From Enterococcus sp. CSURQ0835 (lineage in GTDB: Bacteria; Bacillota; Bacilli; Lactobacillales; Enterococcaceae), in the NCBI RefSeq assembly GCF_902706605.1, contig NZ_CACSLH010000002.1, positions 1 to 64,000 of the forward strand: a DNA stretch of 64,000 bases. The letters are read 5' to 3'. The notes beneath the pieces are model-generated. The model made no database searches. It saw nothing but the letters and a program-made list of their open reading frames with translations, and was not told the DNA's origin. Each line of letters starts with the position of its first letter. The stretch's first letter is position 1. The position numbers and the translations under genes were made by a program. Below are positions 26,764 through 35,822 of the stretch, piece after piece.

Positions 26764-28830
26764 ATGAACTTAGAAGAACGGACAAATCAAATCTTTGTTG
26801 AGCTGTTAAATAATCCACAAATACCGAGTAAAGTTTTATGTGAGAAGTTCCAATTGAGTCGCGGGCAATTGAATTACGCCATCAAAAAAATCAACGATTC
26901 ATTACAGTTGGAAAACCTAAATGGTATCAAGCGGACGAAGCAAGGTCATTTTATCATTCCAAATGAAACTTTAATGAATTTTAAAGGTGGTGAAGAACAA
27001 CCCACGGAAGAAACGAAAGATTATGTTTTTTCCAGTAAAGAGCGGATCTACTTGCTGGAGTTGATCTTGTTGAGTAAAGAAGAATATCTTTCTTTGAATC
27101 ACTTTATCGACAGTCTGCAAGTTAGCCGGAACACTGTTTTACGAGATCTAAAAGATTTAGGCAGTGAGTTGGCGCATTACGAATTGACCTTGAAGTATAC
27201 GCGAAAGCACGGCTATTTTATTGATGGTGATGAATGGAACAAACGGCGTTTATTATCCGATACGTTAAATAATTTGGCTGAGATTTACGATGGGATCCAA
27301 TTCATTATTCAGTTTGCAAAGATCGATCAGCAAGCTGTTGAGACGTATCGTCAACGAGTTGAGATGGTAGAAAAAGATCTGAATGTCCAATTTACCGATG
27401 AACGTTTGAAAGTCTTACCACTTTTGATCATTTTGTTGATTCGGCGAGCTCAAAAAGGACGACTGATCTCGTATAGTTTTAAAATCAATTACCGCGAGTT
27501 AGCCGATACCGAAGAATATTTCGCAGCCGAACGTGTCATTTGGGATGTCGATGGCATCAGCGAGAACGAACGAGTTTATTTGACGCTCTTGCTGCTGACG
27601 ACGAACTTATCAAAAGGCGATATCCTTTCGGCAAAGGAAATCAACAAAATGAAAGAAGCGTTAGAAGGCGTCATTCAAAATTTCGAAAAGATCGCGGGCG
27701 TGAAGTTAGAAAATAAAGAAAAGCTGTTGGAACGTCTATTAGTCCACATGCGTCCAGCATATTATCGGATCAAGTATCATTTAAACTTGCAAACGAAATA
27801 TTACCAAGAAAATAAAGATGCTAATTTATTTTCCATGTTGTATTTAGTCAAAGAAGCGAGCCAGCCGTTAGAAGATTTCTTTGGTGAGCCGATCCCAGAT
27901 GCTGAACTGTTCTTTATCTCATTGTTTATTGGGAGTCACATCGTTGAAAGTACCGAGATCGTTCATCCAGAAAATCGAAAGACAGCCGTGGTGGTTTGTC
28001 CCAACGGCATCTCGATCGCAGTTTTACTAGAAAATACGTTGCGTAATTTGTTACCAGAGATTGATTTTGTCGCTTTGATGTCAAAACGTGATTTTGATCG
28101 AACCGATTATGATGTTGATTTTGTTTTTTCAGTCGTTCCGTTAAAGACAGCTAAAAAATTATTTATCGTCAGTAATTTCTTGTCGGAACAAGAAAAACGA
28201 GAATTGCGTGAACGCGTTTTGCGGTCAACGGCTTTGATCTATCAAGAAACGGTTTCACCGGAAAAGATCATGGCAACGGTCAAAAAATATGCCACGATCA
28301 AAGATGAAGATCGGCTTTACTCGGAGATCTTGAGCTTGTTTACACCTAAAGAGTCTAAGATCTTAAAACAACGGCCTCATCTGATTGACTTATTAGATCA
28401 AGAAACGATCCAAATTTTTGAAGATCAAGTGGATTGGTTGACTGCTTTAGATAAGTTAGGCGAACCGTTAGAAAAACAACATGTCATCACACCAGATTAC
28501 GTCAAAACATTGAAACAAGAAATGCCTGAGATTCCGGTTTATAGTGTGTTGCGAGAAAAAATCGTCTTACCGCATACCGTGCCAGAAGCCGGTGCGACCG
28601 GAGTGGGAATCAGTTTAGGGATCTTTAAAAAAGGAATCCCACTAGAAGATAATAAAATGATTCATACCGTGGTGTTGTTAGCATCCAACGATAAGGAAGA
28701 ACATATCGATTTGATTTTTGAGTTGATGAGTTTGGCTGGCTCAGAGAAATTAGCCGTTTTAGAAGCTGCTCAAAGTATTGAAGAAGTGCGCAGCGTTTTG
28801 CTGAGTTTTAATCAGGATTATTGGAGGTAA
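26764..28830 (+). CDS. PRD-containing transcriptional regulator (MtlR/LicR-like)
   Basis: This 688-aa regulator has an N-terminal helix-turn-helix, a second one at about 110-150 ('SLQVSRNTVLRDLKDL') and two PRDs, the second with the His of 'LLVHMRPAYYRIKYHL'. An EIIB-like domain follows ('VVVCPNGISIAVLLENTL', with a Cys), then a C-terminal EIIA-like domain ('EKIVLPHTVPEAG', with a His). It should activate the galactitol-type PTS genes when dephosphorylated by its EIIB. Its stop overlaps the ribosome site of the EIIA gene, so it is co-transcribed with the permease genes. Confidence 0.88.
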   Translation: MNLEERTNQIFVELLNNPQIPSKVLCEKFQLSRGQLNYAIKKINDSLQLENLNGIKRTKQGHFIIPNETLMNFKGGEEQPTEETKDYVFSSKERIYLLELILLSKEEYLSLNHFIDSLQVSRNTVLRDLKDLGSELAHYELTLKYTRKHGYFIDGDEWNKRRLLSDTLNNLAEIYDGIQFIIQFAKIDQQAVETYRQRVEMVEKDLNVQFTDERLKVLPLLIILLIRRAQKGRLISYSFKINYRELADTEEYFAAERVIWDVDGISENERVYLTLLLLTTNLSKGDILSAKEINKMKEALEGVIQNFEKIAGVKLENKEKLLERLLVHMRPAYYRIKYHLNLQTKYYQENKDANLFSMLYLVKEASQPLEDFFGEPIPDAELFFISLFIGSHIVESTEIVHPENRKTAVVVCPNGISIAVLLENTLRNLLPEIDFVALMSKRDFDRTDYDVDFVFSVVPLKTAKKLFIVSNFLSEQEKRELRERVLRSTALIYQETVSPEKIMATVKKYATIKDEDRLYSEILSLFTPKESKILKQRPHLIDLLDQETIQIFEDQVDWLTALDKLGEPLEKQHVITPDYVKTLKQEMPEIPVYSVLREKIVLPHTVPEAGATGVGISLGIFKKGIPLEDNKMIHTVVLLASNDKEEHIDLIFELMSLAGSEKLAVLEAAQSIEEVRSVLLSFNQDYWR

Positions 28831-28835
28831 ATAAG

Positions 28836-29321
28836 ATGGAAGATGAAGTAAAAGAAACAAAGTTGAGTGATTATATCAAAGAACCGCTTGTTTTTGTACA
28901 AGCTGACTTTAAAACGAGTGGGGAATTATTTGAGCAAGTGTACAACGAAGCAAAATCACTCGGCTGGGTAACCGATGATTTTCTAGAGCGGATCAAAGCG
29001 CGAGAAGCAACATTTCCAACGGGGATCCAATTAGTGAATCTCGGCGCTGCGATCCCACATACAGATGCTGAATGTGTGTTAGATGAATTTGTGGCAGTCA
29101 TTACAAACGGCAATAAGATCCCTTTCAAACGGATGGATGACAGTGAACAAGTTGTTGAGTCAGATATCGAATTTGTTTTAGGGTTGAACCAACCCCATGC
29201 ACAATTGGCGATGTTGCAATCATTGATGGGTGTTCTACAGAATGAAAGCCTTTTATCAGAATTGTTACTAGCTTCAACACCGCAAGAAGTAATCGAGATT
29301 TTCAAAAAAAATGACCTATAA
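28836..29321 (+). CDS. gatA: PTS EIIA, galactitol/fructose type
   Basis: This 161-aa cytoplasmic EIIA passes phosphate from HPr to the EIIB encoded next. The phospho-His is in 'GAAIPHTDAE', with the preceding 'FPTGIQLVNLG' typical of GatA. The ATG at 28836 lies 8 nt after TTGGAGG; a TTG at 28821 is inside that site. It is part of a compact PTS operon. Confidence 0.9.
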   Translation: MEDEVKETKLSDYIKEPLVFVQADFKTSGELFEQVYNEAKSLGWVTDDFLERIKAREATFPTGIQLVNLGAAIPHTDAECVLDEFVAVITNGNKIPFKRMDDSEQVVESDIEFVLGLNQPHAQLAMLQSLMGVLQNESLLSELLLASTPQEVIEIFKKNDL

Positions 29322-29348
29322 AAACAACTATTAAAGGAGAGAATTATC

Positions 29349-29642
29349 ATGAAAAAAATCAAAGTTTTAGTCGCCTGTGGTGCCGGGATCGCAACTTCAA
29401 CTGTTGTAATGAAAAAAGTGGAAGAGTTGTTTAAGCAAAATAATGTCCCTGCTGACCTTATTCAAATCAAAATCGCTGAAGCCGCTGCAAAACAAGATAG
29501 CGCAGACATGTTGATTTCAACTACCATGTTGCCTCAAGAATACAAAATCCCAGCAATCAAAGCGATGGCCTTTTTAACCGGGATCGGAACAGACAAAATC
29601 GAAAAGGAGATCTTAGACACTGCAAAACAAGTAGGGGAATAA
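29349..29642 (+). CDS. gatB: PTS EIIB, galactitol family
   Basis: This 97-aa protein has the EIIB-Gat phosphocysteine loop 'VLVACGAGIATSTVV' near the N-terminus and the C-terminal 'LTGIGTDKIEKEI'. It receives phosphate from EIIA and passes it to the incoming polyol. AAAGGAG precedes the ATG. The length is typical for GatB. Confidence 0.93.
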   Translation: MKKIKVLVACGAGIATSTVVMKKVEELFKQNNVPADLIQIKIAEAAAKQDSADMLISTTMLPQEYKIPAIKAMAFLTGIGTDKIEKEILDTAKQVGE

Positions 29643-29674
29643 GATCAAAGAGGTAATTTGAGGAGGGAAAATCA

Positions 29675-30943
29675 ATGGATGCATTGATGAATATCGTTCA
29701 AGGCATTTTGAATGTTGGCGCTAGTGTTATGTTGCCAATCATCATCTTTATCGTGGGGATCATTTTCCGAGTACCAGTTAAAAAAGCATTGATCTCAGGG
29801 ATCACAGTTGGGATCGGGATGATCGGGATCAACTTAGTTATCAATTTATTGACGACCAGTGTTGGACCGGCCGCCCAAGCGATGGTTAAACGGTTTGGTT
29901 TGAATTTAACGATCATTGATGCCGGCTGGCCAGCAGTGGCCGCAGGTACATGGGCACAACCGATCGCAGCGGTGATGATTCCGATTATTTTGATCGTCAA
30001 CTTGATCATGCTAGCTATGAATTGGACGAAAACGTTAAATATTGATATTTGGAACTACTGGCATATGAGTGCAGCAGCAGCAGCAGGTTATATCGTAACG
30101 AAAAGCTTTATTTTTGGGATCGTCTGTGGGGTCGTTTACACGGTTATCGTTCAGGTCATCGCAGATAAAACCGCCCCGAAAGTTCAAGAGTATTATGGCT
30201 TAGAGGGGATCAGTCTTACCACTGGTTCGGCTCAAGGTTATGCACTGTTAGCATTACCGATCGGTTGGGTCGTTGATAAGATTCCTGGCATCAACAAACT
30301 AGATGTCAAACCAGAAACGATTCAAAAACGGTTTGGTGTTTTCGGTGAACCTATGATCATGGGGATTATTATTGGGGCGTTCCTAGGATTGCTAGGTGGC
30401 TATGATTTCCCTAACATCTTGAAAATCGGGATGACCATGGGTGGTGTCATGTTCTTAATGCCACGAATGGTGAAGATCTTGATGGAAGGTCTGATCCCAA
30501 TCCAAGAAAGTGCTCAAAAAGTCTTGCAAAAACGTTATGGCGATCGTGAAATCTATCTAGGGATGGATGCCGCTTTAGCAACTGGGTCACCAGCCGCTTT
30601 AGCAACTGGTCTTTTGATGGTACCAATCACATTGTTCTTAGCCGTTGTTTTACCAGGCAACCGGGTCTTACCATTCGGTGACTTAGCAACGATTCCATTC
30701 TTTGCGGCATTAGTTGTTCCTAGCCGTAAAGGGAATATCTTACATTCGGTTATTTCATTAACGATTGTAATCGCTTTAGCATTATTGATGGCAACTGATT
30801 TCGCACCAGTATTGACTCAAATGGCCCATGGGATCGTGAAATTCCCTAAAGGTGCCGCTGAGATCAGTAACTTAGATACTGGTGGTAACTTCTTAAACTG
30901 GATTTTCTTGAAACTATCTCAATTGATGGCTTCAGTATTTTAA
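29675..30943 (+). CDS. gatC: PTS EIIC, galactitol family
   Basis: This 422-aa integral membrane protein contains GatC-family blocks 'NVGASVMLPIIIFIVGIIFRVPVKKALISG', 'DAGWPAVAAGTWAQPIAAVMIP', 'VFGEPMIMGIIIGAFLGLLGGYD' and 'PGNRVLPFGDLATIPFF'. It forms the channel for a hexitol or pentitol. In Enterococcus avium and Listeria this PTS branch is known to take D-arabitol, so galactitol is not the only option. AGGAGG precedes the ATG. Confidence 0.9.
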   Translation: MDALMNIVQGILNVGASVMLPIIIFIVGIIFRVPVKKALISGITVGIGMIGINLVINLLTTSVGPAAQAMVKRFGLNLTIIDAGWPAVAAGTWAQPIAAVMIPIILIVNLIMLAMNWTKTLNIDIWNYWHMSAAAAAGYIVTKSFIFGIVCGVVYTVIVQVIADKTAPKVQEYYGLEGISLTTGSAQGYALLALPIGWVVDKIPGINKLDVKPETIQKRFGVFGEPMIMGIIIGAFLGLLGGYDFPNILKIGMTMGGVMFLMPRMVKILMEGLIPIQESAQKVLQKRYGDREIYLGMDAALATGSPAALATGLLMVPITLFLAVVLPGNRVLPFGDLATIPFFAALVVPSRKGNILHSVISLTIVIALALLMATDFAPVLTQMAHGIVKFPKGAAEISNLDTGGNFLNWIFLKLSQLMASVF

Positions 30944-30966
30944 AATAAAATGGAGGCATATTTAAA

Positions 30967-32028
30967 ATGAGTGGAATGACAATTAAAGGCGTATGTAAAA
31001 CTGAACCTGGTTACGATAAGATGGAATATGTAGATTTCGAGGTTCCAGAACCAACTGAAGATAAGATTTTGATCAAAGTAGCATTTACTGGGATTTGTGG
31101 ATCAGATATCCATACGTTTAAAGGGGAATACAAAAACCCAACAACGCCAGTCGTTTTAGGTCATGAGTTTTCAGGAGAAGTTGTCAAAGTCGGCGATCAA
31201 GTAACGAAAGTCAAAGTTGGTGATCGGGTTACAAGTGAAACGACATTTTATGTCTGTGGCAAATGTGATTATTGTAAACAAGGCCAATACAACTTATGCC
31301 CTTACCGTAAAGGAATCGGGACACAACAAAATGGTAGTATGGCAAAATATGTTTTAGCTCGCGAAGAAAGCGTTCATATCTTACCTGATACATTGAGCTA
31401 TGAAGGAGCTGCTATGACTGAACCTTTGGCTTGTGGTGTCCATGCGATGTATCAAAAGAGTCATTTGGAATTGAAAGACAAGATCATTATCATGGGACCT
31501 GGACCAATTGGCTTGTTCTTATTACAAATTGCAAAAGATATCGGTTCATTTGTCATCATGACTGGGATCAGTAAAGATGCAAAACGTTTAGCTTTAGCAA
31601 AAGAACTTGGTGCTGATATCGTAGTCGATACACAAAAAGAAGATTTAGCGAAAGTCGTTAATGAAGCAACGGATGGTTATGGCGTCGATAAAGTCTATGA
31701 TGCTTCTGGTGCTGTTTCTGCCATCAATGCTAGCTTGCCATTAATGAGAAAACGGGGTCGTTTCGTTCAAGTTGGTCTATTTGCTAAAAAGATGGTGGAA
31801 TTAGATACGGAATCCATTATCCAACGCGAGATCCAATATGTGGGTAGTCGTTCTCAAAACCCTTACGATTGGCCAATTGCGATCCATTTACTAGACAAAG
31901 GTGCGATCAACATCGATAAAATGATCACGAAGAAATTCGTCCTAGATGATTGGCGGACTGCCTTTGAAAAAGTAATGGAAGGTAACGAGATCAAAGTTAT
32001 GTTGGAATCAAACCCAGGTGAATTTTAA
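30967..32028 (+). CDS. Zinc-dependent polyol-phosphate dehydrogenase (D-arabitol-P or galactitol-1-P type)
   Basis: This 353-aa medium-chain dehydrogenase has the catalytic zinc site 'GICGSDIH' and 'GHEFSGEV'. The structural zinc cysteines are in 'CGKCDYCKQGQYNLC'. The NAD-binding turn is 'IMGPGPIGLF'. The gene ends the galactitol-type PTS operon, so it should oxidise the imported polyol phosphate. If the substrate is D-arabitol phosphate, the product would be xylulose-5-P or ribulose-5-P, which the phosphoketolase could use. Galactitol-1-P 5-dehydrogenase is the alternative; the better GatD look-alike is at 34077-35132. Confidence 0.82.
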   Translation: MSGMTIKGVCKTEPGYDKMEYVDFEVPEPTEDKILIKVAFTGICGSDIHTFKGEYKNPTTPVVLGHEFSGEVVKVGDQVTKVKVGDRVTSETTFYVCGKCDYCKQGQYNLCPYRKGIGTQQNGSMAKYVLAREESVHILPDTLSYEGAAMTEPLACGVHAMYQKSHLELKDKIIIMGPGPIGLFLLQIAKDIGSFVIMTGISKDAKRLALAKELGADIVVDTQKEDLAKVVNEATDGYGVDKVYDASGAVSAINASLPLMRKRGRFVQVGLFAKKMVELDTESIIQREIQYVGSRSQNPYDWPIAIHLLDKGAINIDKMITKKFVLDDWRTAFEKVMEGNEIKVMLESNPGEF

Positions 32029-32032
32029 AATC

Positions 32033-32068
32033 AAAACGTGGTCGCCAGTAAATGGTGACCACGTTTTT
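32033..32068. terminator. Bidirectional terminator
   Basis: A 15-bp stem, 32033-32047 with 32053-32067, with one G-T pair and A and T flanks. It separates the convergent dehydrogenase gene and the SorC-type regulator gene. Confidence 0.9.
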
Positions 32069-32072
32069 TAGG

Positions 32073-33038
32073 TCAGATTTTATGAGCTGAACGCGTTTGT
32101 TCAGCTCTTTTTATTAGCTCTGTTGCTGTTTCTTGATCGGTTAATAATGTATTGAAAGTTCCGCTGTTTAGTAATGGCAAGAGGGAGTGCACTTTTTGTT
32201 TTGAACGTACGATGGCAACCGTAGTCGGGATTTTAGCTAGTTCAGCTAGTGTCAATCCGATCGTTCGCTCATTGACTGGACTGTTCAACACTTTACCCGT
32301 ACGATCATAAAAACGCCCGCAACATTCACCGACGGCTTCTCGTAATTTCAACTCTTCAACGTCTTTTACGGTCAATAAATCACGCCACTGACTTTTTTCA
32401 GTCAAGCCGCCGCCGACAGTTACAAAAGCTAGATCGATCTGTTGCCAAGCTTGATGTAAAGGAAGGAAGTATTTTGATTGCAAGATCGCCTCTTTAGTTT
32501 GTGGGCTTTCTTCGATGATGCTGGCATTGATAAACGTACCTGTCCCGTTTAATTTTTTACTCAATTCATAGACTAAAGTGTTCACGTGAAATTGGGTATC
32601 GATGTATCCCGGCCCACCAACGAGAGGAACGACTTGGACATGGTTCAACTTTTTAGGTTCTAACGCTGCGATCGTCAAACCAAGCGTTGAACCCCACGAT
32701 AGTCCAATCGTTTGCCCGCTTTTGAAATGATACTTTAAAAAGCTAGCGGCTGACTCGGCTAACCTTTGATCTTTTTGCGAACTCGAAAGCAAAGGATCGA
32801 TTGCGGTGACTTGAACTTCTTTGAGGGGAAAAAGTTGTTTCAATTTCCGTTCTAATGCCATAATTGCAGGATCGAAATCAGAAATCTCGATCTTTACGAT
32901 GCCTTGTTGCCGAGCTTGTTTCAATAGCCGACTGATACTAGTGCGATAAATTCCTAATTCGTTTGCGATCTCAGCTTGCGTTTTATTTTCGAGATAGTAT
33001 AAGTAGGCAATTTTAGAAAGTAATTCATCTTTGTACAT
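32073..33038 (-). CDS. SorC-family sugar-binding transcriptional regulator
   Basis: The protein has 321 aa. Its N-terminal helix-turn-helix ('KTQAEIANELGIYRTSISRLLKQARQQGIV') and C-terminal sugar-phosphate-binding domain ('GLSWGSTLGLTIAAL', 'VVPLVGGPG', 'VNERTIGLTLAELAKIP') are those of SorC/DeoR-like regulators. The ATG at 33038 follows AAGGAG; the longer frame to 33071 covers the putative operator. It is divergent from the SDR/GatD/aldolase operon and is its likely regulator. Confidence 0.9.
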   Translation of the reverse strand: MYKDELLSKIAYLYYLENKTQAEIANELGIYRTSISRLLKQARQQGIVKIEISDFDPAIMALERKLKQLFPLKEVQVTAIDPLLSSSQKDQRLAESAASFLKYHFKSGQTIGLSWGSTLGLTIAALEPKKLNHVQVVPLVGGPGYIDTQFHVNTLVYELSKKLNGTGTFINASIIEESPQTKEAILQSKYFLPLHQAWQQIDLAFVTVGGGLTEKSQWRDLLTVKDVEELKLREAVGECCGRFYDRTGKVLNSPVNERTIGLTLAELAKIPTTVAIVRSKQKVHSLLPLLNSGTFNTLLTDQETATELIKRAEQTRSAHKI

Positions 33039-33065
33039 GTTAAAAACTCCTTCATTTGCCGATCT

Positions 33066-33077
33066 GCACAAATGTGC
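33066..33077. promoter_or_regulatory. Putative SorC-type operator
   Basis: GCACAAATGTGC is a 5-2-5 palindrome just upstream of the regulator start. The half-site AAATGTGCT recurs at 33154-33162, 84 bp away. Confidence 0.5.
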
Positions 33078-33112
33078 TAAAGATAATCTTTGTAATCTTA
33101 TTTTAGTTGACT

Positions 33113-33126
33113 TGTAAGCGTTTGTA
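33113..33126 (+). promoter_or_regulatory. cre-like site
   Basis: TGTAAGCGTTTGTA matches cre at 13 of 14 positions and lies in the divergent control region. Confidence 0.65.
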
Positions 33127-33169
33127 TAGAGAGGCTTAAAAAGCTAGCAGTAAAAATGTGCTGATTTCT

Positions 33170-33175
33170 TATAAT
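33170..33175 (+). promoter_or_regulatory. Candidate -10 of the SDR operon
   Basis: A perfect TATAAT is present 31 nt before the ATG. The expected -35 (GCAGTA) is poor, which suggests activation. Confidence 0.45.
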
Positions 33176-33205
33176 GAAGGTAGAAAGAGAAGGTGGCGAA
33201 AGCAG

Positions 33206-34006
33206 ATGACTACATGGTTAGAGTTGAACGACAAAGTCATGATTGTAACAGGTGGTTCTTCAGGGATCGGTAAAAGGATCATCGCTGAACTATTAGCACA
33301 ACAAGCAATCGTAGTAAATTTTGATTTGACCCCCGCTGAAATGGATACGAATCCTAATTATTATTTTTTTCAAACCAATGTCGCAAATAAACAACAAGTT
33401 GAAGCAAGTGTGGAGCAAGTCTGGAAAAAATTTAAACGAATCGATGGGTTAGTCAATAATGCCGGTATCGCCTTGCCAGGGATGCTGGTGAATCCGGATG
33501 GAACTGGGAAGTATGAACTGACAGAAGAACTGTTTGATCAGACAGTGGCGGTAAATCAAAAAAGTGTTTTTTTGATGAGTCAAGCAGTTGCGCGAAAAAT
33601 GGTCTTACAACAAGCCGGTGTGATTCTCAATATGTCGACTGAAAGTGCACGAGAAGGTTCGATCGGACAAGGATTTTACGTGGGAACAAAAGGTGCGATC
33701 AACAGTATGACATGTACATGGGCTAAAGAATTAGGAAAGTACAATATTCGTGTTTTAGGTGTGGCACCTGGGATCATGGAAGAAACTAAGCTACGTTCAC
33801 ACGACTATGAAGAAGCACTAGCATTTATTCGTGATGAGAGTGTGGCTGATTTACGCGCCGGTTATCAGCAAGCGACGAGCATCCCATTGAGACGCGCTGG
33901 AAAATTAAGTGAAGTCGCAGCTGTAGTAGCCTTTTACTTGTCTGATCAAGCGAGCTATTTAACCGGTGTGATCACTAATATCGCGGGTGGAAAATCGCGG
34001 GGCTAA
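33206..34006 (+). CDS. SDR dehydrogenase, paralogue of sorbitol-6-P dehydrogenase
   Basis: The protein has 266 aa, the same length as GutF at 21261-22061, and is clearly similar throughout: 'TGGSSGIGKR', 'GLVNNAGIALPG', 'NMSTESAREGS', 'YVGTK', and the C-terminal 'ITNIAGGKSRG'. The ATG at 33206 follows GAAGGTGG; the longer frame from 33158 starts upstream of the promoter -10. Beside a GatD/SorE-like enzyme it recalls the SDR plus zinc enzyme pair of sorbose operons. A hexitol-6-P or ketose-P is the expected substrate; the specific sugar is unknown. Confidence 0.85.
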   Translation: MTTWLELNDKVMIVTGGSSGIGKRIIAELLAQQAIVVNFDLTPAEMDTNPNYYFFQTNVANKQQVEASVEQVWKKFKRIDGLVNNAGIALPGMLVNPDGTGKYELTEELFDQTVAVNQKSVFLMSQAVARKMVLQQAGVILNMSTESAREGSIGQGFYVGTKGAINSMTCTWAKELGKYNIRVLGVAPGIMEETKLRSHDYEEALAFIRDESVADLRAGYQQATSIPLRRAGKLSEVAAVVAFYLSDQASYLTGVITNIAGGKSRG

Positions 34007-34076
34007 AATTCACGTTGAAGGTTTCTAACGCAACTAGCTAAAAATTTATTTGTCATAAGAAAGGAAGGGTCCAAAA

Positions 34077-35132
34077 ATGAAAGCAGCTTTGTTAACGCAT
34101 TTGAATCACTTTGAAATCGCAGAATTAGAGCAGCCGAGTCTCAAAGCAAATGAAGTGTTAGTCAAAGTAGAAGCAGCCGGAATTTGTGGTTCAGATATTC
34201 ATAAAATGCAAAGTGGCTGGAAGTATGGATTTCCAATGGTGATGGGACATGAATTTTCCGGTGTGATCACAGCAGTCGGTACTAAAGTTACCCAAAGTCA
34301 GATCGGTGATCGCGTAGTTGTAGTTCCCTTTATGCCTTGTAATCAGTGTGTGTACTGCAAAGCCGGCAAATTTCAATTATGTGAACACTACCAAATGATC
34401 GGCTCACAACGTTACGGTGGATTTGAACAATTTGCAGTCGTTCCAGCAACGAATGTGCTCAAAATCAGTCCGAAGATCAGTTTTGAAGAAGCAGCCATGA
34501 TCGAACCATTAGCAGTGGCGGCTCATGCAGTAATGGGACTTGATCCCCAACTAGGTGATACGGTGGTTATTTTCGGTCTAGGAACGATCGGGATCTTAGT
34601 CCTCCAATGGCTTCAATTAGCCGGAGTCAAAAAAATTATCGGGATCGACATTGATCCAGCCAAACTTGCAGTTGCGAAAAAGTTTGGTGTTACCGAAACG
34701 ATCAATCCGCAAAGCGAACCGTTAGAGCAACGAGTTTTAGCTTTGACTGATCAATTAGGTGCTGATCTAGTCTTAGAATGTGCCGGCTCGCCGCTAACTG
34801 AAGAAGAAGCATTACTGGTTTTGCGAAAAGGAGGAAAACTCGGTTATTTAGGGATTGCTTATGCCGATATTTTGCTCCATCAACAAGCTTTTGAAAATAT
34901 TTTTCGGCGGGAATATACGATCCAAGGTTTTTGGAATTCTTATTCTGCGCCATTTCCAGGTAATGAATGGCGTAATGCCATCGCTTTTATTGAACAAGGA
35001 AAAATAAAATTGAAACCGTTGATCTCCCATCGGTTTGGATTAGATCAGATCCAGCAAGCTTTTGATCTAACAGTCAATAAAACCGAATCCTACAACAAAG
35101 TCATGCTTTATCCCCAAAAGAAGGAAGTTTAA
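34077..35132 (+). CDS. Zinc dehydrogenase, galactitol-1-P 5-dehydrogenase / sorbose-1-P reductase-like
   Basis: This 351-aa medium-chain dehydrogenase has the catalytic zinc motif 'GICGSDIH' with 'GHEFSG'. The structural zinc site is 'CNQCVYCKAGKFQLC', and the coenzyme turn is 'IFGLGTIGIL'. The block 'GFWNSYSAPFPGNEW' is typical of GatD and SorE proteins. It should interconvert a hexitol phosphate and a ketose phosphate. AAGGAAGGG precedes the ATG and the stop is one base before the next start, so it is part of a tight operon. Confidence 0.85.
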   Translation: MKAALLTHLNHFEIAELEQPSLKANEVLVKVEAAGICGSDIHKMQSGWKYGFPMVMGHEFSGVITAVGTKVTQSQIGDRVVVVPFMPCNQCVYCKAGKFQLCEHYQMIGSQRYGGFEQFAVVPATNVLKISPKISFEEAAMIEPLAVAAHAVMGLDPQLGDTVVIFGLGTIGILVLQWLQLAGVKKIIGIDIDPAKLAVAKKFGVTETINPQSEPLEQRVLALTDQLGADLVLECAGSPLTEEEALLVLRKGGKLGYLGIAYADILLHQQAFENIFRREYTIQGFWNSYSAPFPGNEWRNAIAFIEQGKIKLKPLISHRFGLDQIQQAFDLTVNKTESYNKVMLYPQKKEV

Positions 35133-35133
35133 A

Positions 35134-35811
35134 ATGGAATTTTTATTAGATACGATCAACTTAACGGAACTCAACAACTATTTAACGATCATTCCAGTTG
35201 CTGGTTTGACCTCAACTCCAAGTATCATCAAGCGCGAAGGAAAAGTCGCTTTTATCGAGCACATGAAAAAGATTCGAGCAGTGCTTGGGACCTCTCGAAC
35301 CTTACATGTGCAAGCGGTCGCTCGCGATGCGGAAGGTCTGATCAAAGATGCGCAGACAGTTTGGGAAAAGATCGATCCGGCAGTTTACATCAAGATCCCA
35401 ACGACTAAAGCGGGATTGCAGGCGATCAACTATTTAAAACATGAAAATCCCAGTTGTCATCTAACTGCGACGGCCGTCTATACTAAAATGCAAGCGTTTT
35501 TAGCTTTACAATCAAAAGCAGATTACATCGCGGTTTATTCCAATCGTTCAGAAAATGTCGGTGTCGATCCATTTGCAATTATCCAAGCGAGTAAACAGTT
35601 TGTTCAAACCAATCATTTGGCGACCAAAATCATGGCCTCTAGCATAAAAAATGTGGCACAAATCACTGAATCGATTGAAAATGGTGCTGATGCGGTGACC
35701 TGTGCGCCGGCTATTTTAGCAACTGCTTTGGATCTGGCAGTGGTTGATCAAGCAGTAGATCGTTTTACGGCTGACTGGTTAGAACTTTATCAAAGAGAAG
35801 AACTTTATTGA
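35134..35811 (+). CDS. Fructose-6-phosphate aldolase / small transaldolase
   Basis: This 225-aa class I aldolase of the FSA/TalC branch has the Schiff-base lysine in 'VYIKIPTTKAGL'. 'TATAVYT', 'AVYSNRSENVGVDP', 'KIMASSIKN' and 'AVTCAPAIL' follow at the usual spacing. FSA enzymes cleave fructose-6-P to dihydroxyacetone and glyceraldehyde-3-P; the transaldolase reaction is the alternative. Here it probably cleaves the ketose phosphate made by the two dehydrogenases. It starts 1 nt after the upstream stop. Confidence 0.85.
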   Translation: MEFLLDTINLTELNNYLTIIPVAGLTSTPSIIKREGKVAFIEHMKKIRAVLGTSRTLHVQAVARDAEGLIKDAQTVWEKIDPAVYIKIPTTKAGLQAINYLKHENPSCHLTATAVYTKMQAFLALQSKADYIAVYSNRSENVGVDPFAIIQASKQFVQTNHLATKIMASSIKNVAQITESIENGADAVTCAPAILATALDLAVVDQAVDRFTADWLELYQREELY

Positions 35812-35822
35812 GGAGGTAGCTT

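Noticed and set aside
28871-29362. 163-aa minus-strand frame opposite the EIIA gene
   Set aside because: It is antisense to a clear EIIA with its phospho-His, and its composition is not protein-like.
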